DNA from: Sporosarcina sp. D27
Lineage (GTDB): Bacteria > Bacillota > Bacilli > Bacillales_A > Planococcaceae
Reading direction: 5' to 3'
Length of the DNA: 64,000 bases
Assembly: GCF_000586555.1 (NCBI RefSeq)
Contig: NZ_AZUC01000046.1
Coordinates: 310,001 to 374,000, forward strand
Made by a program: the position numbers and the translations under genes. The notes beneath the pieces are model-generated. The model saw only the letters and a list, made by a program, of their open reading frames with translations, did no database searches and was not told the DNA's origin. Shown here piece by piece: positions 26,487 through 35,298 of the stretch (position 1 is its first letter; every line of letters begins with the position of its first letter).

Positions 26487-27065
26487 GTGGAAAACATACA
26501 AATTATACATACAAGAGAACAACTGAAGACAATAAGCGATCCGTTAAGGGTCCAGCTATTAATCTTACTTATTGAGAAGGAATATACTGGGCAACAACTA
26601 TCTGAAATTTTGGAAATTCCACGTTCGAAGGTTCATTATCACTTAAAGGCCCTAGAAAAGGTGAATTTTATACAACTTATACGTGAAGAAGTAAAAGGTG
26701 GCACTGTGCAAAAGTTTTATAGAGCTGTCGCATTATCTTTCCTTCCAGGTACAGAATTGTTCCCCTATGCGGATGAAATAAGTCAAGCTAATAGAATGGC
26801 GCTAATAAAAACCATAGATCGGGTCAAAGAACGAGTATTTAACGCACCTAGTACAGCATTTTTTGAAGATGATAAATATAGCACATCTATGATTCAAGCG
26901 GAGGTTAACCTAACTAAGGATCAATTTGAAAAAATATCTAATAAAATAAATGAACTGTTTGATGAGCTTATTTTAATGGAACAAGAAAATAAGTTGAATT
27001 CAAACACGAGAATGTATTATTTAGGTAGCTTTGGATTTGAAATAACTAATGGTTTTTGGGGATAA
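26487..27065 (+). CDS. ArsR-like winged-helix regulator
   Basis: 192 residues with an N-terminal helix-turn-helix (LKTISDPLRVQLLILLIEKE, then GQQLSEILEIPRSKVHYHLKALEK) typical of ArsR/HTH_20 repressors, plus a helical C-terminal region resembling regulators of drug exporters. The GTG start follows GAGGAG by seven nt. It sits 97 bp upstream of an MFS transporter on the same strand and probably controls it. Its strand opposes the surrounding array genes. Confidence 0.85.
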   Translation: MENIQIIHTREQLKTISDPLRVQLLILLIEKEYTGQQLSEILEIPRSKVHYHLKALEKVNFIQLIREEVKGGTVQKFYRAVALSFLPGTELFPYADEISQANRMALIKTIDRVKERVFNAPSTAFFEDDKYSTSMIQAEVNLTKDQFEKISNKINELFDELILMEQENKLNSNTRMYYLGSFGFEITNGFWG

Positions 27066-27162
27066 TATTTTTTTATGTAAACGGTTTATTTTTTTAACTC
27101 GGTTTATTTTTTTAATCTGCAGCACAAATAATATAGCCTTAAATTGAGAAGAGGTTGAGTGA

Positions 27163-28428
27163 ATGATTAAGTTATTTAAAAACCGTAATTTCGCAACGCT
27201 TTTTTGGGGAAGAACCATTGCTAATTTCGGTGATAGTTTATATGCTATTGCCGCAATATGGTTGGTATATGAACTAGGAGGGTCAACTTTTTATACTGGA
27301 TTGGCGGGATTCTTAACTATGGCTCCTCATATGTTGCAATTTTTAATTGGACCTATTGTAGACAGGGTTTCTTTAAAAAGATTATTGGTAGCAACACAAT
27401 TAATTCAATTCATTTTTGTTCTAAGTATCCCACTTTTACATTACATTGGAGTTTTAAATGTAACGTTATTACTAATAATAATGCCAATATTAACTTGTAT
27501 AAATCAATTTATATTCCCTGCCCAATCCGCTGCATTACCCAGAATAGTGGAAACTGATGATTTAGTTGGTGCCAATTCACTTTTCAGTTTTGCTAATTCG
27601 GGAGTCAATATTTTAGCAAATAGTATCGGGGGCGTGCTAATTACAATTGTTGGCGCAATTAATATATACTTTTTTGATGCATTTTTGTTTTTAATCACTA
27701 TATTTATCTTTTTGCTTTTTAGTTACTCAGAACCCACGGAACTCAAAGTGAACTCCGGAAGTAAAACTTTAACGAGTCACACTAAAAGATATTTCAATGA
27801 CTTATTTGATGGATACAAATTTGTTCGCGGATCGATAATATCTAAATTTTTTTACGGCTCAGTAGCTGCAAATTTTTCATTCGGAATAGCCCTAGCTGTT
27901 CTTCCCGCATATTCAAGTTCTAGGGGAGGGGTTGAGCTTTACGGAATTTTTATGGGCACATATTCCGCGGGTTACTTGTGTGGAGTCCTATTATCTCCGT
28001 ATTTAAAAAGATTTAACTTCGGCAAAATGGTAATAACATCATTCTTTATTAGTTCATTATTTTGGCTTTCCTCGGTTTTTGTCCCATCAAATATATTATC
28101 AATCATTATATTCGGGATTGCATTAATCCCTCTAGGTGCAGCTGAAGTAACAATGGCTGCTGCTGGACAACGAATTATGCCTCAACAATATTTAGCTAGA
28201 ACATTCTCTCTTATTTCTAGTATTTCGTTTTCCGCAATGCCACTAGGCTCATTATTTGGAGGCTATATTGGTACCGTAACCAATAGTCATTTAGCGTTTG
28301 CGATAGGGAGTCTTGGTATGTTGTTTGTATCATTAGCTTGGGTACTCATACCTCAGTTACGTAAACTACCAAAAATTGATGAAATTGATCCTAAGAAGTA
28401 TTTTGATAACCAAAATGGGACTGTTTAA
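27163..28428 (+). CDS. MFS transporter (MFS_3/MefA-like)
   Basis: 421 residues with about twelve membrane segments. The N-terminal FKNRNFATLFWGRTIANFGD and DRVSLKRLLVATQLIQF (motif A-like loop) place it among DHA3-type drug/macrolide exporters. The start follows GAAGAGGTTGAGTGA. It is encoded with the ArsR-like regulator; the pair looks like a small-molecule efflux unit, but the substrate is unknown. Confidence 0.88.
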   Translation: MIKLFKNRNFATLFWGRTIANFGDSLYAIAAIWLVYELGGSTFYTGLAGFLTMAPHMLQFLIGPIVDRVSLKRLLVATQLIQFIFVLSIPLLHYIGVLNVTLLLIIMPILTCINQFIFPAQSAALPRIVETDDLVGANSLFSFANSGVNILANSIGGVLITIVGAINIYFFDAFLFLITIFIFLLFSYSEPTELKVNSGSKTLTSHTKRYFNDLFDGYKFVRGSIISKFFYGSVAANFSFGIALAVLPAYSSSRGGVELYGIFMGTYSAGYLCGVLLSPYLKRFNFGKMVITSFFISSLFWLSSVFVPSNILSIIIFGIALIPLGAAEVTMAAAGQRIMPQQYLARTFSLISSISFSAMPLGSLFGGYIGTVTNSHLAFAIGSLGMLFVSLAWVLIPQLRKLPKIDEIDPKKYFDNQNGTV

Positions 28429-28490
28429 AATACATCAAGGGGCCATTAAAATTGGATAACAAATAAGGAGATATCATGATTAATCGTTAT

Positions 28491-28780
28491 TCAATCCTTC
28501 AATAAATTAAATTCCTTGTTTTGTATAATATACGCAGTTTGACCAATTCTAAAACTTGGAATTGCATCTAAGCAATATAGCCCTTTTTCTTCTGGAACAT
28601 TAGTATTTTGATAGTGGCCATTATTAATGATTTTTTTAAGGTTGTCCGTTTGGACTGACATATTGTTTTTCTTCCGTACAAATTGTACATTGTTCAGGAC
28701 TTTACCTGTGCTTTAATAAGGCACCACAAGTTTCACAAATATGATTGAGCAAAGCTTCTCGTCTCCTCTTCTTGTTTAAC
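28491..28780 (-). pseudogene. Relic of an MBL-fold metallo-hydrolase (N-terminal zinc ribbon)
   Basis: Three frames in succession give NHICETCGALL, then SPEQCTICTEEKQYVSPNGQ, then GLYCLDAIPSFRIGQTAYII. This order matches the N-terminus of Bacillus MBL-fold hydrolases with a CxxC...CxxC ribbon. At least two frameshifts and stop codons are present, and the catalytic domain (HxHxDH) is missing. It explains most of the 510-bp gap after the MFS gene. Confidence 0.65.
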
Positions 28781-28940
28781 AATATCAACTTTTTAACAGC
28801 ACCAAATTGGTAAGCATCTATCAGTTGGATAAATTGATAGAAACATCGATCTTATTCGTGTATTGCCTCCCCTTTGATTGAACAAACAAGCTTTACAGAT
28901 TTTGAATTGTGTTGTGTACAAGCACGTGATTATTTTGTAA

Positions 28941-29978
28941 TTAAAGTTTAGATTTCAGTAGTTCTTTAAACTTTTCTGGTTCATCTACTCGAATAGCAAC
29001 TTGCTCATAATTTTTCTTCAGTCCCATAAGCAAAGTAGCTTCTTGCGGAAGTTTTAATTTTATTATGACGTCAGGATAAGCTTTCTCAAAATCGCGGGCT
29101 ACAAAGTCTATGGTGTTTTTAGTGAGCTTTTTTTCTAATGTGGAACGGTCTTCTATGATCTCGTCAATATCCTTCCACCTTATTTCCATTCGTTTCATTA
29201 ATCCCAATGAAACATACATGCAATCATTATCAATTTGCAGAGGGTTAAATCGCATAGCCTGGATATCGCCTAAAAATAAAACAATTGAATAGAAATTCAC
29301 AACTAACAATAGCAATGATAAGATCAACGACTTATCATGTAGCCACCAATGCACTCCCAAAGTTTCGACTACAATTGCATGAATCATCATCACATGAAAT
29401 GCAATCAGACTAGATTTCCGATGAAGCGTAAACGTATGTCCTTTATGTGCAGGCTCTTTTTTCCAAAGGCAAAAAGCATAATAAAACATCAGCATTTCTG
29501 AACAGAAAGCTTGTATAATCGGATGTTTTCTTACTCTTTGGTCTACTGCATTTGAGAAAGAAAATAAATGTGGTAAAGGACTCTTCTTAACACTTCGGAT
29601 GATTTCAGGCAAATATTTAAAGAGAGTTAACAACAATAATATCTCAAGCAAAACGAACGCAGCTTCCACTACAAAGCCAATTAGTGTAAGTGTCTTAAAT
29701 GGAGTTAAATATTGCATTGGGATCATAAAGCGAGCAACAATTAATCCTCCAGCCATCAATGTAAGAAGATACTTCCAACTTAATTTTTGTTGCCAAGCTA
29801 AAAATAGTATGGGAGCCACAATAGTTAGGTCGATAAGAGAACCCAGAACCACAGGATGAGTATTAGCCGGCAATATGCTGATTCCTATTGAAGTGCGATA
29901 TAAAGCAAAGTTGGAAGCCAGTACAAGTAAAAACAGGATAGGCCATATCATACGTAGAGAAACTCTATTAAACACCAT
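28941..29978 (-). CDS. Hypothetical multi-pass membrane protein
   Basis: 345 residues from the ATG at 29978 after GAGGTGAAAGG. About eight hydrophobic segments occupy residues 5-235, followed by a cytosolic C-terminal domain (RMEIRWKDIDEIIEDRSTLEKK...VDEPEKFKELL) that looks like a PH-like/YcxB-type beta domain. Homologues in Bacillus carry misleading old names, and no activity is known. It is in the accessory array, with a spacer repeat upstream. Confidence 0.7.
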   Translation of the reverse strand: MVFNRVSLRMIWPILFLLVLASNFALYRTSIGISILPANTHPVVLGSLIDLTIVAPILFLAWQQKLSWKYLLTLMAGGLIVARFMIPMQYLTPFKTLTLIGFVVEAAFVLLEILLLLTLFKYLPEIIRSVKKSPLPHLFSFSNAVDQRVRKHPIIQAFCSEMLMFYYAFCLWKKEPAHKGHTFTLHRKSSLIAFHVMMIHAIVVETLGVHWWLHDKSLILSLLLLVVNFYSIVLFLGDIQAMRFNPLQIDNDCMYVSLGLMKRMEIRWKDIDEIIEDRSTLEKKLTKNTIDFVARDFEKAYPDVIIKLKLPQEATLLMGLKKNYEQVAIRVDEPEKFKELLKSKL

Positions 29979-30012
29979 ACCTTTCACCTCAGTCATTTTT
30001 TATTAATTTCTC

Positions 30013-30056
30013 CAGCCTGATTCAGGCATACTGGATCTTCAATAATTGCTCCCGAT
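30013..30056 (-). repeat. Array spacer repeat
   Basis: On the minus strand: CGGGAGCAATTATTGAAGAT, then CCAGTATGCCTGAATCAGGC. The TTGAAGATC piece matches the copy at 25460-25490. It ends 16 bp from the stop of the upstream gene at 30072. Confidence 0.5.
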
Positions 30057-30071
30057 TCTAGAAGGCTGTTA

Positions 30072-30389
30072 TTATGAATAACTTTCTTCGTTATTGCTAT
30101 AAATTTCATAAGCAAAATATCCAAAGAACATACCTATTCCAGGTCCCCAAGCAATTGCAGATAGAAAGGAAAAGGGAGTAAATAAGCTAAGAAGTATGGA
30201 AACAGCCATACCACTCATCATTCCAAATGGTATTAAACTATCCAACAAAATTTGAGAACTTTTTGTTTTTTTCTTACCCAGAGTTCCTTTTTTATACTTA
30301 TCTTTCATTCTTAGAATTACAAATATCGCAATCCCCCCTACGATTGCAATAGGCAGTACAATACGAGCAATTTCTAATGATAACCCCAT
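30072..30389 (-). CDS. Hypothetical small membrane protein
   Basis: 105 residues with three hydrophobic segments (about 7-27, 48-68, 72-95) and a Lys-rich loop (KDKYKKGTLGKKKTK) after the first. A strong AGGAGGG site precedes the ATG. No family was recognised; it is one of the accessory-array genes. Confidence 0.65.
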   Translation of the reverse strand: MGLSLEIARIVLPIAIVGGIAIFVILRMKDKYKKGTLGKKKTKSSQILLDSLIPFGMMSGMAVSILLSLFTPFSFLSAIAWGPGIGMFFGYFAYEIYSNNEESYS

Positions 30390-30418
30390 ATTATAAACCC
30401 TCCTTTTTTCGCTTTTAA

Positions 30419-30462
30419 GTTAATTCAATTTTGACATAGTTTATTCCGTTAAGTACCCCGAT
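30419..30462 (-). repeat. Array spacer repeat
   Basis: On the minus strand: GGGGTACTTAACGGAATAAA, then CTATGTCAAAATTGAATTAA. It is a diverged copy sharing GGGG..CTTAACGG.ATAA with the copies at 34433 and 35971, and ends 25 bp from the stop at 30487. Confidence 0.5.
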
Positions 30463-30486
30463 TGTAGTAATTTTAAAAACTTTGAG

Positions 30487-30774
30487 TTATTCAATGTTGC
30501 TCCGATTTTTTCGATAATAAAAAAATTGAATATCGGAAGTAAAACCAAGCCCAGTAGGAAAAGTACAGGAATTCATGTAACAATTAAAGCTAAAACTTTT
30601 AACTTCCCTTTTTGGCTTAAAAAGTGCAGTTAGAAATGAGATAATTATTAACGACGTGACTACAATGTCTCCAATTTCCGAGGTTCCGTTCACTTCAATT
30701 GGTGTAATAAAACCAAAAATAATAAACAAAGAAAATAATAACAATGAAATAATACTTAAATATCTTCTTAACAA
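30487..30774 (-). CDS. Hypothetical membrane protein, possibly with altered C-terminus
   Basis: About 95 residues with two membrane segments (LSIISLLLFSLFIIFGFI and GDIVVTSLIIISFLTALF) and a Lys/Arg-rich junction. The last 35 residues are polar and lack resemblance to a domain, so the 3' end may have been changed by rearrangement. The start is TTG 30774 or GTG 30780 after AGAGGTGA; the longer frame runs through a spacer repeat. The function is unknown. Confidence 0.5.
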   Translation of the reverse strand: MLRRYLSIISLLLFSLFIIFGFITPIEVNGTSEIGDIVVTSLIIISFLTALFKPKREVKSFSFNCYMNSCTFPTGLGFTSDIQFFYYRKNRSNIE

Positions 30775-30794
30775 AATCACTTCACCTCTTCTGT

Positions 30795-30858
30795 TCTTTG
30801 GCCCTATTCTTGAACAACCTTGTTCGGTTAACGCCCCTATTCTGGCGCAAGCTAACAC
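30795..30858 (-). repeat. Array spacer repeat, tandem double copy
   Basis: On the minus strand: TTAGCTTGCGCCAGAATAGG, then GGCGTTAACCGAACAAGGTT, then GTTCAAGAATAGGGCCAAAG. CAGAATAGGG and AAGAATAGGG mark two tandem units. It ends 7 bp from the stop at 30865. Confidence 0.65.
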
Positions 30859-30864
30859 CATATA

Positions 30865-31509
30865 TCATAAAAAATATGCATACGCGGTATGATTATCTTT
30901 TGGGAAATTCCTCACATTTTTAATTACATTGTTGTAATCCATTTCTAAGAAATAGATTGCTTTACTCAAAACATCGTAAACAAATGGAGTGAATTCAAGG
31001 TCTTTGAATACAAACACTTCAATTTGTTCTTCATTATTTCGATAAGCTTCAAATATTCTGTGGTTCCCATTGATACAATAAGGCTTATCGTCCGTCAGAA
31101 ATTTACTCTGAAGTACCATTACAGGATTCTTATGATTAGTTTTTATGTTACCTGTATCTGTATTTATATTAACGTCTTCAACAGAAGCTATAATTATTGA
31201 AGGTTCAAAAGTTATCGGCTTGATACACTTTTCTTTTATAAGTGAAGTGGCACCATCTATATCTAAAGCGTACTCAAACACTCCTGTCGGAAATTCCGCA
31301 TATAAGGAGAATGTCTCCTGACCAATGGGATGGACTACTGGATACATTTCATCTTTAAGGGTCAGGTTGACAATTTCAGTCCACTTTGAAGCAACCTCCG
31401 CTCCATACTTCGATTCATTCTCCATTTCCTTTATACGTGAAATAAAATGTTGTATAGGTTTAAATTGCTGTGACTCATTCTCATAGTATTCAATTTTACT
31501 TTCAACCAT
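30865..31509 (-). CDS. ParB-like-fold hypothetical protein
   Basis: 214 residues. Near position 150 it carries CINGNHRIFEAYRN, which resembles the DGHHR motif of ParB/sulfiredoxin-like domains, preceded by an N-terminal helix and a beta-rich region. A nucleotide-binding or nuclease role is possible, but this is weak. The start after GAGAAGTGAG is good. It is the right-most gene of this stretch of the array and points toward the MFS gene's back side. Confidence 0.6.
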   Translation of the reverse strand: MVESKIEYYENESQQFKPIQHFISRIKEMENESKYGAEVASKWTEIVNLTLKDEMYPVVHPIGQETFSLYAEFPTGVFEYALDIDGATSLIKEKCIKPITFEPSIIIASVEDVNINTDTGNIKTNHKNPVMVLQSKFLTDDKPYCINGNHRIFEAYRNNEEQIEVFVFKDLEFTPFVYDVLSKAIYFLEMDYNNVIKNVRNFPKDNHTAYAYFL

Positions 31510-31537
31510 AAGTACTCACTTCTCTCTTTTACTTTTT

Positions 31538-31580
31538 AATCTGGCCCGTTTGCGATATTGGCACAACGACAGTTAAACCC
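31538..31580 (-). repeat. Array spacer repeat
   Basis: On the minus strand: GGGTTTAACTGTCGTTGTGC, then CAATATCGCAAACGGGCCAG. It shares TTAAC...TTGTGC...GGGCCA with other copies. The gene that should precede it is absent. Confidence 0.55.
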
Positions 31581-31784
31581 ACAAGATTATTTGGCCGAAC
31601 CTTCCTATTCATCCGATATACACCATTAGTTAACATAACAAAAAATATGTTAATTATTACCTAAAAGATTATAAATAGTATAACCATGTAGTGAATAATT
31701 TCCCTGAATATTGGTATGAAAAACAGCAAGATTCATATAGATGAGCAAATAAATGCAGCGTAACCTATACATGAGGTGATTACG

Positions 31785-33029
31785 ATGTATCGAAATTTAT
31801 TGAAAAATAGAAGTGTTCTCTATTATTTGGCTGGCGCTGGCGTTTCGCAGTTAGGGAATGTCCTTGCAGGGCTGGCCTTTCTGTTTATCTCCTATGAACT
31901 GACGCAATCGGCGAGTCTTACCACAGTGATTGCCATTTCACAAGCCGTTCCCTATCTACTTTTTGGGCTAATTGGTGGTGCTGTTGCGGACCGTATCAAT
32001 AAAAAAAGGTTATTGGTAAGGATTGATCTTATTCGTGTTCCAATCATTCTCTTCCTGGTCGTCCTCTACCAACTGGAGAATTTAGCTTTCTGGCATTTAT
32101 TGGTCGTGAGTTTCATCATTCAGAGTCTGGGTTGTTTCTATAATCCAACGTATCGGGCTGTTTTGCCTCTCGTTACACCAGTAGATGAACGCACAACAGT
32201 CAATAGCTTGCTAGACACCGTCACAAGAGGCGTCCAGGTACTCACTCCTGTTTTCAGCTTCGTTCTATTGAGCTCCGGAAACACCATCCATTTTTATTCG
32301 ATTGATGCACTTTCGTACATTTTAAGTGCGTTTTTCATCTTAAGAATTCATTGGATTGAGCCGATCAACGAGGAGAATGCAGCCGACGAGAGCAATCAAG
32401 GAGTCTTTCAATCAATTGTGTCTTTCTTTCAGTGGATCAGAGGAGAAGGTACGATTAAAAACGTATTTACAGCAACATTTTTGATGGTCTTTTTCAACAC
32501 CTGGGTGTGGCAGGTCGGTTTGCTTTTGATTCTTCTACAAAATTATCCGAGCCAAGGCGAAGAATTCTATAGTCTTTTATTGGGATGGTACGGAGCAGGT
32601 GTCATTCTCGTCAATGTGATGATTCCGTTCTTTTGGAGAAGGTTAACATTTATTATTTACTTATCGGGCTCAATCGTATGGGGACTCGGGATTTTTGTAT
32701 TGGGTTTCGCCACAAGTCTACCTCTCTACTTTCTTGGCGTTTTGATTGCGGCAGTCGGACTGCCGATTAGCAGTCTGACGCGTGTTTATTTGATACAAAC
32801 GTTGGTTCCAACCCAAAAGTTGGGCCGAGCATTTAGTTTTAATGCAGTCATTCTATATGGATCGAACGTTCTCTCCTTGTTACTGTTTGGTGCCTTAGCT
32901 ACTTTCATCAAGATTGGGGCGATCTTTGTGTTCTGCGGTAGCATGATAGTCGTTTGCGCCGTCTTTTATTTAATTCGAATATCGTTGTCGGAAAAAACTC
33001 GGAGGAAATCCGTACAGGCGTTTAAATAA
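31785..33029 (+). CDS. MFS transporter
   Basis: 414 residues, twelve membrane segments, beginning MYRNLLKNRSVLYYLAGAGVSQLGN, with the motif-A-like loop GAVADRINKKRLLVRIDLIR. It belongs to the MFS_3 drug-exporter type but differs clearly from the MFS protein at 27163. ATG 31785 follows GAGGTGATTACG; the upstream GTG is part of the ribosome site. Its last 60 nt overlap the convergent AraC gene, which may regulate it. Base composition is higher in GC than the array around it. Confidence 0.87.
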   Translation: MYRNLLKNRSVLYYLAGAGVSQLGNVLAGLAFLFISYELTQSASLTTVIAISQAVPYLLFGLIGGAVADRINKKRLLVRIDLIRVPIILFLVVLYQLENLAFWHLLVVSFIIQSLGCFYNPTYRAVLPLVTPVDERTTVNSLLDTVTRGVQVLTPVFSFVLLSSGNTIHFYSIDALSYILSAFFILRIHWIEPINEENAADESNQGVFQSIVSFFQWIRGEGTIKNVFTATFLMVFFNTWVWQVGLLLILLQNYPSQGEEFYSLLLGWYGAGVILVNVMIPFFWRRLTFIIYLSGSIVWGLGIFVLGFATSLPLYFLGVLIAAVGLPISSLTRVYLIQTLVPTQKLGRAFSFNAVILYGSNVLSLLLFGALATFIKIGAIFVFCGSMIVVCAVFYLIRISLSEKTRRKSVQAFK

Positions 33030-33791
33030 TTGATTATAAACGCCAAGAGAAGAAAAGCCACAACTAATGGCGATATCGGTAATCGTCCGTCCAGTATGTA
33101 AAAGTAAATCTTGGCTTCTGACTAATCGATAGAGCTGAAGCCAAGAATAAGGAGAAACGCCGATCTTCTCTTTAAAAAGATGAGCAAACTGAAATTTACT
33201 GATATCCAAGAGCGCTGCCATTTCCTCTAAACTCCAAGCATGTTGATAATCATTTTTCAACGCCTCCATTACATGAAAAAATGCAGGCTGCGTTGAGCGA
33301 AACGGTTCGGTTATTAAATCAGAACTATGATTTCCAATGATTGTCTTGACCAGTAATAGACTGAGTTGAGCAAAGCTATGTTCTAAAAATACTTCAGATG
33401 ATCGATTTCTTTCTGGTCCTTCCAATAGCATGTACTGCTGAACAAACTGAACCCATTGCGAAACGAGTGGATTTTTTTGGATTGTTTGAGCAAAAAATAA
33501 ATCTTCTCGAATAATCGATATGGCTGCAGTTGCTTCGTTGAGGAATGTCGAATCCATTTCGATCAAAAATTTGTGATCGTCTATATCGAGCTGTCGATGT
33601 TCATCGTTCGGATTGAATACCAAAAACTCATTTTCCGTTAATGAAAGATCGTTTCTTCTGCTTTGATAATTCATAGAACCTTTTAGCGAAAACAAGAATT
33701 TATAACAAGGGTCGTTCCTCCAGAGACTCTCCGATTTCTTTTGATCAGTAGATAACAGCAAACAATTAGACGCTTTCAGTAAAATAGTCAT
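32970..33791 (-). CDS. AraC family transcriptional regulator
   Basis: 273 residues. The N-terminal ligand/cupin-like half contains LVFNPNDEHRQLDID. Two C-terminal helix-turn-helix motifs follow at about 175-270: WSLEEMAALLDISKFQFAHLFKEKIGVSPYSWL and TITDIAISCGFSSLGVYNQLFKRLYGFPPSFFR. It converges with and overlaps the MFS gene by 60 nt, so the two were probably acquired together. The inducer is unknown. Confidence 0.9.
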   Translation of the reverse strand: MTILLKASNCLLLSTDQKKSESLWRNDPCYKFLFSLKGSMNYQSRRNDLSLTENEFLVFNPNDEHRQLDIDDHKFLIEMDSTFLNEATAAISIIREDLFFAQTIQKNPLVSQWVQFVQQYMLLEGPERNRSSEVFLEHSFAQLSLLLVKTIIGNHSSDLITEPFRSTQPAFFHVMEALKNDYQHAWSLEEMAALLDISKFQFAHLFKEKIGVSPYSWLQLYRLVRSQDLLLHTGRTITDIAISCGFSSLGVYNQLFKRLYGFPPSFFRQRYSN

Positions 33792-33895
33792 TGTTTACAC
33801 CCTTTCTACTATTCCCTCAAGGAAACTATACAAATTAAAAGCGCCTATAGAAAACTGCTCCTCGATTGCAGTATATTTAAACGCGTTCAACTGCA

Positions 33896-34378
33896 TTAAA
33901 TATATGTATTGAAAATAAACTGTTCTCCTATCTTGCCTATTTTTCTTTTCCCCGTGTCACTGAATCCAACCCTTTTATATAAATTTTGCGCTGGTATATT
34001 TTTATGATTAACAGCTAATATAATTTCATCGTATTCAGGGAGTTCTAGATTAACAAATTGTTTTATTAACTTCATTGCCTCTATAGCAAATCCTTTTCCC
34101 TGTTTAGAATTATCTATTGATAGTGCAGTTAACAATAATGCCCATGGATTATCCGTAAACTCCTTTACCCTATCAGTTGATTGTAACAAGAAAAATCCGA
34201 CCGGATCGTCATTACTTAAGATTACAACTGGGTACTGATTATCAGTTAACTTCTCAAGTATCACAGTTGGAAGAGCAGTATATTGTGCCTTTTCAGTAGG
34301 TAGCTCGAATTCCTTTAATGCTTTTAAAAAATCCGGATTATATTTTTCTAATTTTACAGTCTTACTTAAAATATTCAC
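33896..34378 (-). CDS. GNAT family N-acetyltransferase
   Basis: 160 residues with the acetyl-CoA motif A (ALSIDNSKQGKGFAIEAMKLI; the Q-G-K-G-x-A/G loop is visible) and motif B (NHKNIPAQNLYKRVGF). The GTG start follows TAGGAGC by seven nt. The substrate is unknown. It is an array gene with a spacer repeat between it and the methyltransferase. Confidence 0.88.
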   Translation of the reverse strand: MNILSKTVKLEKYNPDFLKALKEFELPTEKAQYTALPTVILEKLTDNQYPVVILSNDDPVGFFLLQSTDRVKEFTDNPWALLLTALSIDNSKQGKGFAIEAMKLIKQFVNLELPEYDEIILAVNHKNIPAQNLYKRVGFSDTGKRKIGKIGEQFIFNTYI

Positions 34379-34432
34379 AAAAACAGCTCCTAGTATCTAT
34401 ATTTTTGTGTCTCGTGTATAAGCTAATCTTTC

Positions 34433-34480
34433 ACAATTTGGCCCGATTGAAGCACAAATCTTATACGGTTAAAGCCCCCC
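34433..34480 (-). repeat. Array spacer repeat
   Basis: On the minus strand: GGGGGGCTTTAACCGTATAA, then GATTTGTGCTTCAATCGGGC, then CAAA. It is the best representative of the family and ends 18 bp from the methyltransferase stop. Confidence 0.7.
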
Positions 34481-34497
34481 TTACTTGTATAAGAACC

Positions 34498-35199
34498 TTA
34501 ACTTTTAATTTGCATTAAACTTGTCCATAAAAACTCTTCACCGAATAAATCGTCTGATTGTGCAGACTTTTTCATCTTTCTGAAATTCAAAATATCGAAG
34601 TCTTTATTGAATATCTCCTTTAATCTTTCTTCAGAATAACCTATACCGCCTTTTAAACTTTTATCTTTGTAGACATCCCAATCAGGGGTATCTAGAGCGC
34701 CATCTGTATCGAAGCAAACAATTCCAAAATACCCGCCTTTTTTAAGCGCTATTTTTATTATCTCTAAATAAGTTAAACGACGATGCGGCGCTAAATGATG
34801 GAACATTCCACAATCGTAAATAAAATCGTATGAATTCGGCTCAAATTCAAAATCAAATAAGGAAACGCAATGAAAATCAAGATTGACTCCTTCTTCATCC
34901 GCTCTTTCCTTCGCCCACTCAAGCGCTTTGTTTGAAAGATCTAATGCACTCACATTACTCCCTTGCTTAGCCATATAAATAGAATTTCTCCCAGGTCCAG
35001 CCCCTAGTTCCAGAACCCGTTTAGGCGAAAGCCCCTTACTAAAATATTCAACTAAATTCTCATCAGGACCTTTTACTTTGAAGAATGGAATATTTTTTGT
35101 TCTGTCTGCATAAAAGTCCTCCCAAAATTGTTTAGGTTCTCGAAGTTCATCATCTAACATTTCCAATAAGTCTTCGTAATTTAAAATACTTCCCCCCAC
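34498..35199 (-). CDS. Class I SAM-dependent methyltransferase
   Basis: 233 residues with motif I VLELGAGPGRNS (SAM binding, about 63-74), the acidic residue after the second strand (VSALDLSN), and the post-motif block YDFIYDCGMFHHLAP. The C-terminus (EEFLWTSLMQIKS) is typical of the YjhP/methyltransf_25 type. The GTG start follows GGAGGGG. The methyl acceptor is unknown. It is an array gene. Confidence 0.9.
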   Translation of the reverse strand: MGGSILNYEDLLEMLDDELREPKQFWEDFYADRTKNIPFFKVKGPDENLVEYFSKGLSPKRVLELGAGPGRNSIYMAKQGSNVSALDLSNKALEWAKERADEEGVNLDFHCVSLFDFEFEPNSYDFIYDCGMFHHLAPHRRLTYLEIIKIALKKGGYFGIVCFDTDGALDTPDWDVYKDKSLKGGIGYSEERLKEIFNKDFDILNFRKMKKSAQSDDLFGEEFLWTSLMQIKS

Positions 35200-35237
35200 A
35201 AATACCCCTCCAATTTAGCTTAACTTTGCATTCCTTA

Positions 35238-35282
35238 ATCTTTGCCCTATTCTTGTGCTTCCCTTATGCATGAATACCCCCT
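35238..35282 (-). repeat. Array spacer repeat
   Basis: On the minus strand: AGGGGGTATTCATGCATAAG, then GGAAGCACAAGAATAGGGCA. It is the near twin of the copy at 24658 and ends 17 bp from the nucleotidyltransferase stop. Confidence 0.7.
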
Positions 35283-35298
35283 AAAGGACAACAAATAC

